Assembly (NCBI GenBank): GCA_009777725.1
Contig: WRLG01000001.1
Coordinates: 62,001-126,000, forward strand
Direction: 5' to 3'
DNA length: 64,000 bases
Origin: Oscillospiraceae bacterium
GTDB taxonomy: Bacteria; Bacillota; Clostridia; Oscillospirales; Ruminococcaceae
This document shows positions 59,011 through 64,000 of this stretch, in pieces (within the stretch, counting starts at the first letter, position 1; every line of letters starts with the position of its first letter). The position numbers and the translations under genes were made by a program. The notes below the pieces were generated by a model. It saw nothing but the letters and a program-made list of their open reading frames with translations, had not been told where the DNA came from and did no database searches.

Positions 59011-59520
59011 TTAAAACCCTTCATACCGTCTGCGCTTTATAAATTCGCGCCGCTTTTCCCCTGCCTCCCACTCCGCGCGCTGTTCATCGTCCTCCAGCAA
59101 CAGGGAGGGGACAGGCGTAGGCTTTTCATCCTCGTCAATGGCGACCATCACAACGTAGGCTCTGTTAATCATACTGCGTTCGCCGCGAAGCGTTTCGGCG
59201 TAGGTATCTACCCTTACCTCTATTGAGGTTCGCCCCGTATAGGTTGCACAGCCGATTAAAACCACCGTATCGTTTACATAAGCAGGTGCTTTAAAATGAA
59301 GATTGTCAATAGATACCGTTGTCACCTCATGACCGGAATGGCGTCTGGCGACTACAGCGGCAACTACGTCAATCCATTCTATCAGCCGTCCGCCGAATAG
59401 CCGTCCGTTCCCGTTTATGTCGCCCGGCATGACAATTTGAATTTGCTCGGTTCTTGATTCGGATACGCGCTTTTTTCTAAGCTCGGATACTCTGAAATAT
59501 TTGGAAACAGGCTTCTCCAT
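59011..59520 (-). CDS. Acyl-CoA thioesterase, hotdog fold
   Basis: 169 residues: MPGDINGNGRLFGGRLIEWI, DVVAAVVARRHSGHEVTTVS, IDNLHFKAPAYVNDTVVLIG, RGERSMINRAYVVMVAIDED. The N-G-R-LFGG-x-L-x-E/W motif and DNLHF pattern are those of the YciA/BFIT-type acyl-CoA hydrolases. A charged C-terminal helix follows. Sits between the rubredoxin and flavodiiron genes with no evident role in oxygen defence. Confidence 0.88.
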   Translation of the reverse strand: MEKPVSKYFRVSELRKKRVSESRTEQIQIVMPGDINGNGRLFGGRLIEWIDVVAAVVARRHSGHEVTTVSIDNLHFKAPAYVNDTVVLIGCATYTGRTSIEVRVDTYAETLRGERSMINRAYVVMVAIDEDEKPTPVPSLLLEDDEQRAEWEAGEKRREFIKRRRYEGF

Positions 59521-59537
59521 GCTCGCTTTCCTTTCCT

Positions 59538-59561
59538 TTAAAGCCTGTCCGACAGGCTCTT
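59538..59561 (-). terminator. Hairpin after the flavodiiron gene
   Basis: Stem AGCCTGTC/GACAGGCT with almost no loop, then TTAAAGG on the minus strand; a weak terminator or mRNA-end stem between the flavodiiron and thioesterase genes. Confidence 0.45.
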
Positions 59562-61422
59562 ACATAGGCTCAAAGTCGCTTGCGCCATGCTTGCACAAGG
59601 GGCATATGATGTCACTCGGCAATTCCTCACCCTCATAAACATAGCCGCAAATCTTACAAACGAAGCCCTTGACACTTTCCTTGCGCGGAGCGGGCTTAGG
59701 CTTGATATGCTCAAAATAATACTGATAAGTTACGCTCGGCACTTGCGACAGGATAAGTGCCTGAGTTACCTCCGCGATAAAAATGATATGCGTTCCGCAG
59801 TCAACGGTCTGAGTTACCTTAGCGGAAATCATGCTGTTTGCGTATTCGGGCACGTATCGTATGCCATTTGAAGTGCGGTTACTCTCGTCAGTTCCGGCAA
59901 ATTTGTCGGTATCCTTTCCGCTGCTGAAGCCGAATTGCTCAAATACCTTAAACGGAGCATCCTCAGACAGCACGGACAGGTTGAATTCGCCGCTTTTCAT
60001 AATCATTCCGCAGGTATGGTTTAATTTATTAACGGCAACTGAAATGCCAATTGGCGATGCGGTGACCTGCATTGCGGTGTTTATGATACAGCCGTTGTCC
60101 TTTTCGCCGTCCTTAGCAGTGAGAACAAATAAGCCGTAGGACAGCTTAAACATCGCGGACGGGTCAAGTTCTGCGGGAGCGGCAGAGCTTTCAGCTTTTG
60201 CGGGCTTGGCTTTGACCGCCGAAGCCGGAAGCGTTGAAGCAATTGCCTCCGCCATGTTGTCAATTTCGCTTAGCTGGCTACTTTTAAGGGCGGATTTTAA
60301 GCTTAGTTTATCCTCGATAAAAGTAATATTTTTACATTTCTCCAGCTTTTCGCGCATAAGAGCACCGCTTGAAGCCGCCCAAGAGCCGTTTTCTATTAAG
60401 GCGATTGTACGGTTTTGGATATTGTGCGAGGTTAAATCATGCAAAAGTGCATCCATTGTAACAAATATGCCTGCGTTATATGTAGTAGACGCGAATACAA
60501 GATGACTCCATCTAAACGCCGCCGCCACAATCTCCGATGCGGGAGTCACCGAAACATCGTACATAACGGTGCTGATTCCTTTATCCCTAAGGCGGCTGGC
60601 GAGGATTTCAGCCGCGTTTTCGGTGTTTCCGTATACAGAGGCGTATGCCAGCATAACCCCGTGCTCCTCCGGCTCGTAACTGCTCCATACTAAATATTTA
60701 GATAGGATTTCTCCTAAATTCTTGCGCCATACAAAGCCGTGAAGCGGGCATATGGTATTAATTTCAAGAGAGGAGGCTTTATTAAGCAGAGCCGTAACCT
60801 GAGTGCCGTATTTTCCTACTATATTTGTGTAGTAACGCCTAGCCTCATCCATATAGTATTTTTCAAAATTGACTTCATCGGCAAAAATCGCGCCGTTTAA
60901 CGCGCCGAAGCTCCCGAAAGCGTCTGCGGAGAAGAGAATTTTGTCCGTTGAATCATATGTAACCATGACCTCGGGCCAATGAACCATGGGAGCCATTACA
61001 AAGCTAAGCGTGTGCCTGCCGCTGTTAAGCACATCATTTTCCTTGACAATGACAGCCCGCGAGTCTACATCAAAATCATAAAACTGCTTCATAAAAGCCA
61101 GCGTTTTTGAATTGCAGACGATTTTCATAAGCGGATATTTTTCGGCTAGCTCTTGAATCGAAGCGGAATGGTCGGGCTCCATATGCTGAACGATGAGGTA
61201 ATCCAACTGCCTGCCGCCTAACGCTTCATTTACATTTTCCGCAAACCTCTGACGAACCGCTTTATCAACGGTATCAAAAAGCACGGTTTTATCGTCAAGC
61301 AGAAGGTAAGAATTATATGAAACTCCGGCGGGAACAGAGTAAACGCCTTCAAACATGGCAAGCCGCCTGTCGTTCGCCCCTACCCATAATAAATCCTCGG
61401 TAATATTTTTAATACAGTGCAT
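59560..61422 (-). CDS. Flavodiiron protein with flavin-reductase-like and rubredoxin domains
   Basis: 620 residues in four parts. (1) Metallo-beta-lactamase-like diiron domain with ligands in VQHMEPDHSASI, PMVHWPEVM, FSADAFGSFG and CPLHGFVW. (2) Flavodoxin domain, MLAYASVYGNTENAAEILAS (about 260-395). (3) Flavin-reductase/FMN-binding split barrel (LSYGLFVLTAKDGEKDNGCI, about 425-570). (4) C-terminal rubredoxin VCKICGYVYEGEELPSDIIC then PLCKHGASDFE. An Ala/Lys-rich linker joins 2 and 3. The joined electron chain suggests a self-contained NAD(P)H-to-O2 or NO reductase. Forms an oxygen-defence cluster with rubredoxin and superoxide reductase on the same strand. Confidence 0.95.
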   Translation of the reverse strand: MHCIKNITEDLLWVGANDRRLAMFEGVYSVPAGVSYNSYLLLDDKTVLFDTVDKAVRQRFAENVNEALGGRQLDYLIVQHMEPDHSASIQELAEKYPLMKIVCNSKTLAFMKQFYDFDVDSRAVIVKENDVLNSGRHTLSFVMAPMVHWPEVMVTYDSTDKILFSADAFGSFGALNGAIFADEVNFEKYYMDEARRYYTNIVGKYGTQVTALLNKASSLEINTICPLHGFVWRKNLGEILSKYLVWSSYEPEEHGVMLAYASVYGNTENAAEILASRLRDKGISTVMYDVSVTPASEIVAAAFRWSHLVFASTTYNAGIFVTMDALLHDLTSHNIQNRTIALIENGSWAASSGALMREKLEKCKNITFIEDKLSLKSALKSSQLSEIDNMAEAIASTLPASAVKAKPAKAESSAAPAELDPSAMFKLSYGLFVLTAKDGEKDNGCIINTAMQVTASPIGISVAVNKLNHTCGMIMKSGEFNLSVLSEDAPFKVFEQFGFSSGKDTDKFAGTDESNRTSNGIRYVPEYANSMISAKVTQTVDCGTHIIFIAEVTQALILSQVPSVTYQYYFEHIKPKPAPRKESVKGFVCKICGYVYEGEELPSDIICPLCKHGASDFEPM

Positions 61423-61579
61423 AACCTTTTCTCCTTATTTAAATCTGTATCTGTAACAAAATGATAACAACAACTAAATTATATCATGTTATTCCAACTA
61501 TATCTATTATATTTTTCTAATATTTACAAAAAAGTTACATGTATCTTTGAAAATTAACAAAATTTTAACTTTTTGTCTA

Positions 61580-61607
61580 TTTACAGCTTATGCGGTTGAG
61601 GTATAAT
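61580..61607 (+). promoter_or_regulatory. Promoter of the ABC uptake operon
   Basis: TTTACA (61580-61585), 16-bp spacer, TATAAT (61602-61607), 43 bp before the ATG at 61650. Confidence 0.55.
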
Positions 61608-61649
61608 ATTGAACGTGTAATTTAAATAAGAGTTGAGGAGATTAAAATT

Positions 61650-62747
61650 ATGAAGAAAATAAGGAATTCTGTGCTTTGCGGTTTACTGGCGTTTGCCCTT
61701 GCCGCCTGCGGAAGCGGAGTTGAAAACAGTGGTGGAGATGCGGCGGCAACAGCAGGAGAGACATCAGCCGCCACAGAAAATAAGGCTGTTAATGTTATAT
61801 TGGTGGACGGCGCGCCGTTGCTCGGCATGACCAATATGATGTCGGATGAATTTGCGGGTATAGACGGATACGATATTTCGTATACCATGACAAATGATTT
61901 AGATGCCCTCGTTGCTTCATTGCTTAATCAAGAGCCTGATTTTGCAATTGCACCCGTGAATATTGCGGCAATGATGAATAATAACGGAAGCGGCTACCGC
62001 CTTGCCGCAGTTACGGTATGGGGGCTCATGCACATTGTTTCCGACCAAGACGTTTCAACGCTCCAAGACCTAAAGGGCGAAACAATCGTTGCCTTCGGCA
62101 GGGGAGGAGTACCCGGAATAACCCTAAGGAGCGTCCTTAAGCAAAATAACATTGACTTTATCGAGCCGAACGATTTAAGCTTCACACCCGAACCCGATAA
62201 GGTAAGCATTGTTTATTTGACTGCCGCCGGAGATGTCAGAGACGCTATTGCCACGGGGATGGAGATAGGCGGGAAGCCTGCCGCCTTTGGTCTTTTGGCT
62301 GAGCCTGTGGCAACGGCTATAAGCGGCTTTGCCAACAATTCCGGCAGACCGGGCTTTACAGCAAAAATAAACCTGCAAACAGAATGGGCAAGGAATAATA
62401 ACGGAGAAATATATCCGCAAGCCGCTTTAATTTTTCACGAAAGGCTTTTAACCGAAAATGCGGATTTTGTTAACGAGTTCATCTCCGCAGTCGAGCAATC
62501 CTCGGCTTACGCAAACGGCAACCCCGAAAAGGCAGGGGATTTGGCAGTTACTCTGGGCTCCTCCGCGATTCCTAACGGACTTATAATAAGCAACGCTTAC
62601 GAAGCGGGCAGACTGCCGATTGATTTTGCTTACGCCAATGATGCCAAAAATGCGGTAAACAGCTTTTTGCAAATCATCATGGAGGAAAGTCCCAATTTAA
62701 TAGGAGGCAAAATGCCGCCGGACAGTTTTTATTATGATAAAGAGTAA
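61650..62747 (+). CDS. ABC transporter substrate-binding lipoprotein (SsuA/TauA/NMT1-like)
   Basis: 365 residues. Signal MKKIRNSVLCGLLAFALAAC with Cys20 lipobox, linker, then a type II binding fold: VNVILVDGAPLLGMTNMMSD, PDFAIAPVNIAAMMNNNGSG, STLQDLKGETIVAFGRGGVP, FGLLAEPVATAISGF. Resembles binding proteins for sulfonates, nitrate or thiamine precursors; substrate unknown. GAGGAG precedes the ATG. Its end overlaps the permease gene by 14 bases. Confidence 0.9.
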   Translation: MKKIRNSVLCGLLAFALAACGSGVENSGGDAAATAGETSAATENKAVNVILVDGAPLLGMTNMMSDEFAGIDGYDISYTMTNDLDALVASLLNQEPDFAIAPVNIAAMMNNNGSGYRLAAVTVWGLMHIVSDQDVSTLQDLKGETIVAFGRGGVPGITLRSVLKQNNIDFIEPNDLSFTPEPDKVSIVYLTAAGDVRDAIATGMEIGGKPAAFGLLAEPVATAISGFANNSGRPGFTAKINLQTEWARNNNGEIYPQAALIFHERLLTENADFVNEFISAVEQSSAYANGNPEKAGDLAVTLGSSAIPNGLIISNAYEAGRLPIDFAYANDAKNAVNSFLQIIMEESPNLIGGKMPPDSFYYDKE

Positions 62748-63546
62748 AATCAAGGAATTCATGTTCTCTCTGTTGTCCTTCGCGCTTATTATAGCTGTTT
62801 GGTGGTTGCTTGCCGAAACAAGCTTTAAGCAAACAGGTGTAATCCCGACCCCGGCGGACACTCTGCGGATAATAGGAGAAGAAATTCGTAAGGAAAGCTT
62901 TTTCAAGGCTATATTCAGCACGTTAAAGAGCTCTTTGGTCAGCTTTTTAATCTCCTTTACCGCGGCAAGTGCTTTAGCCGTGCTTTCTGCCTACAAAAAA
63001 TTTGTAGGCTATATGCTGAGCCCCTATATCGCGCTTTGCCGCTCAATGCCGACTATGGCGTTGGTCTTAATCTTACTGCTTTCGGTAGGGAGCAAGCTTT
63101 TGCCGATTGCGGTTGCGTTTTTGGTGGTTTTTCCTCTTTGTTACGAAAATATGAGGGCGGCTATAGCCGAAACAGATAAAAGTCTGATAACAATGGCTAA
63201 GGTCTTTAGGCTTTCCAAAATTCGCCAAATAACGGGGATTTATATCCCCTCAATGCTTCCCTTTATATTTTCATCAATTATAGCCGGATTCGGTCTTAAT
63301 ATAAAGGTAGTGATTTCAGCGGAGGTAATGGGCTTGCCGTCTATGTCAATAGGCTACCTTATGCTGTCCGCGAGGCAAAGCTTTGATTTCGGCGTTTCGT
63401 TCGCGTGGCTTGTTATATCGGTAATATTAAGTCTTATCTGCGAAGGGATTCTTCACTTTGTGAGCAGGCTTTGTATGCCTTATAAATACCCGGATTTAAG
63501 AATTTTAAAAAAATTTTTAAAAATTAACAATTTAAAGAAAGGCTAG
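62734..63546 (+). CDS. ABC transporter permease (SsuC/TauC-like)
   Basis: 270 residues, about six membrane helices. PTPADTLRIIGEEIRKESFF near the start, SMPTMALVLILLLSVGSKLL, and the ATPase-contact loop with VFRLSKIRQITGIYIPSMLP followed by a Gly. Partner of the binding protein upstream. The ATPase component is not in the window; the next gene is a lipoprotein, so an ATPase may lie further on or elsewhere. Confidence 0.9.
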   Translation: MIKSKIKEFMFSLLSFALIIAVWWLLAETSFKQTGVIPTPADTLRIIGEEIRKESFFKAIFSTLKSSLVSFLISFTAASALAVLSAYKKFVGYMLSPYIALCRSMPTMALVLILLLSVGSKLLPIAVAFLVVFPLCYENMRAAIAETDKSLITMAKVFRLSKIRQITGIYIPSMLPFIFSSIIAGFGLNIKVVISAEVMGLPSMSIGYLMLSARQSFDFGVSFAWLVISVILSLICEGILHFVSRLCMPYKYPDLRILKKFLKINNLKKG

Positions 63547-63554
63547 TATTTCTT

Positions 63555-64000
63555 ATGAAACTTAAAAAAATTCTACCCCTAAGTTTAATCCTCGCATTTA
63601 CCCTAACCGCCTGCAACCCCCCCGCTGATTTAATTACAGAGGAATTATCAGACCCCGATTTTTCGGAAATATCAATCTTTGAAGAAACAGACCTTTCAGA
63701 CCTCGAAGAAACAGAAGACCCCGACCCGGAAGAAGACCCCGAAGAAACCCCCGAGGAAACAGAAGAAACCGACCCCGAAGAAGAGCCGGAAGAAGAACCC
63801 GAAGAACCCCGCCAAAAGCTTAATAGTGCTGATTATATTTTAGATGTTGAGTTTGAGCCGATTTATGAGTTTGATTATTTTATGCCTCCAAACCCCCAAT
63901 ATGAACCTACGAGTTATGAAGATTTGCTGGATCGTTACTATGATAGCGAGTATGAAACCATGAATTTTGTAAGATACGAAATTCTGTATCAGTACACGCC
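63555..64000 (+). CDS. Acidic-repeat lipoprotein (3' end outside window)
   Basis: Starts at the ATG 63555, eight bases after the permease stop, and is open to the window end (148 codons). Signal MKLKKILPLSLILAFTLTAC with lipobox LTAC, then a long linker made almost wholly of Glu, Asp, Pro and Thr (EETEDPDPEEDPEETPEETE), then YILDVEFEPIYEFDYFMPPN. The linker likely spans the cell wall. The functional domain lies past the edge; it may or may not belong to the ABC system. Confidence 0.75.
   Translation, partial: MKLKKILPLSLILAFTLTACNPPADLITEELSDPDFSEISIFEETDLSDLEETEDPDPEEDPEETPEETEETDPEEEPEEEPEEPRQKLNSADYILDVEFEPIYEFDYFMPPNPQYEPTSYEDLLDRYYDSEYETMNFVRYEILYQYT

Overview
The window looks like chromosome of an anaerobic Gram-positive Firmicute, most likely a gut Clostridium relative of the Oscillospiraceae/Ruminococcaceae type. 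Evidence: the Firmicutes operon rimP-nusA-ylxR-ylxQ-infB-rbfA-nrnA-truB, the tilS-hpt-ftsH order, ECF transporter genes, many lipoproteins with acidic or Thr-rich linkers, a lipoprotein serpin, and an oxygen-defence set of rubredoxin, superoxide reductase and flavodiiron protein. Base composition looks moderate, with clearly AT-rich accessory patches. Taxonomy is inference; no rRNA or tRNA gene was seen.

Layout. 0-7.5 kb: chemoreceptor (5' cut), rarA carrying an in-frame palindromic repeat, a decayed PIN toxin-antitoxin pair, glyA, two secreted proteins. 7.5-17 kb: ecfT, then an accessory block (two paralogous lipoproteins, a Bro-N protein, another lipoprotein), then truA, a beta-propeller-like membrane protein and a ClpE-type ATPase. 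17-22.7 kb: AGE-family epimerase, a large AT-rich HTH-like protein, and a tandem 608-bp duplication carrying a promoter, a short leader peptide and a repeat protein; the second copy is split by an ISAs1-family element. 22.7-33 kb: DUF378, lipoproteins, MetRS-like protein, ecfA2-ecfA1 (ecfA1 without a standard start codon), a second decayed PIN module, glmM, hicAB. 33-38 kb: ruvC-ruvA-ruvB interrupted by a phosphodiesterase and a serpin. 38-52 kb: gltX against a long leftward operon (rimP to rlmD), itself interrupted between rbfA and nrnA by a small HTH gene, a structured repeat and an opposing 89-aa gene. 52-58 kb: tilS-hpt-ftsH, a DUF4349 lipoprotein and a D-2-hydroxyacid dehydrogenase. 58-64 kb: oxygen-defence genes, then an ABC uptake system and a lipoprotein cut by the window end.

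Most unusual signals: (1) a family of structured ~120-bp elements with two copies (46.2 kb and 58.2 kb) whose outer stems differ in sequence but remain complementary, with the remaining mismatch in each copy reading as G-U in the same orientation; (2) a duplicated leader at 20.2 and 22.0 kb in which a 24-25 codon peptide (kept in frame through two indels) overlaps two interleaved helices of pseudoknot form; (3) the in-frame repeat inside rarA; (4) ecfA1 apparently starting at ATT; (5) a small regulator cassette inside the infB operon with two matching 15-bp operators. All calls come from reading the sequence; no database search was run.
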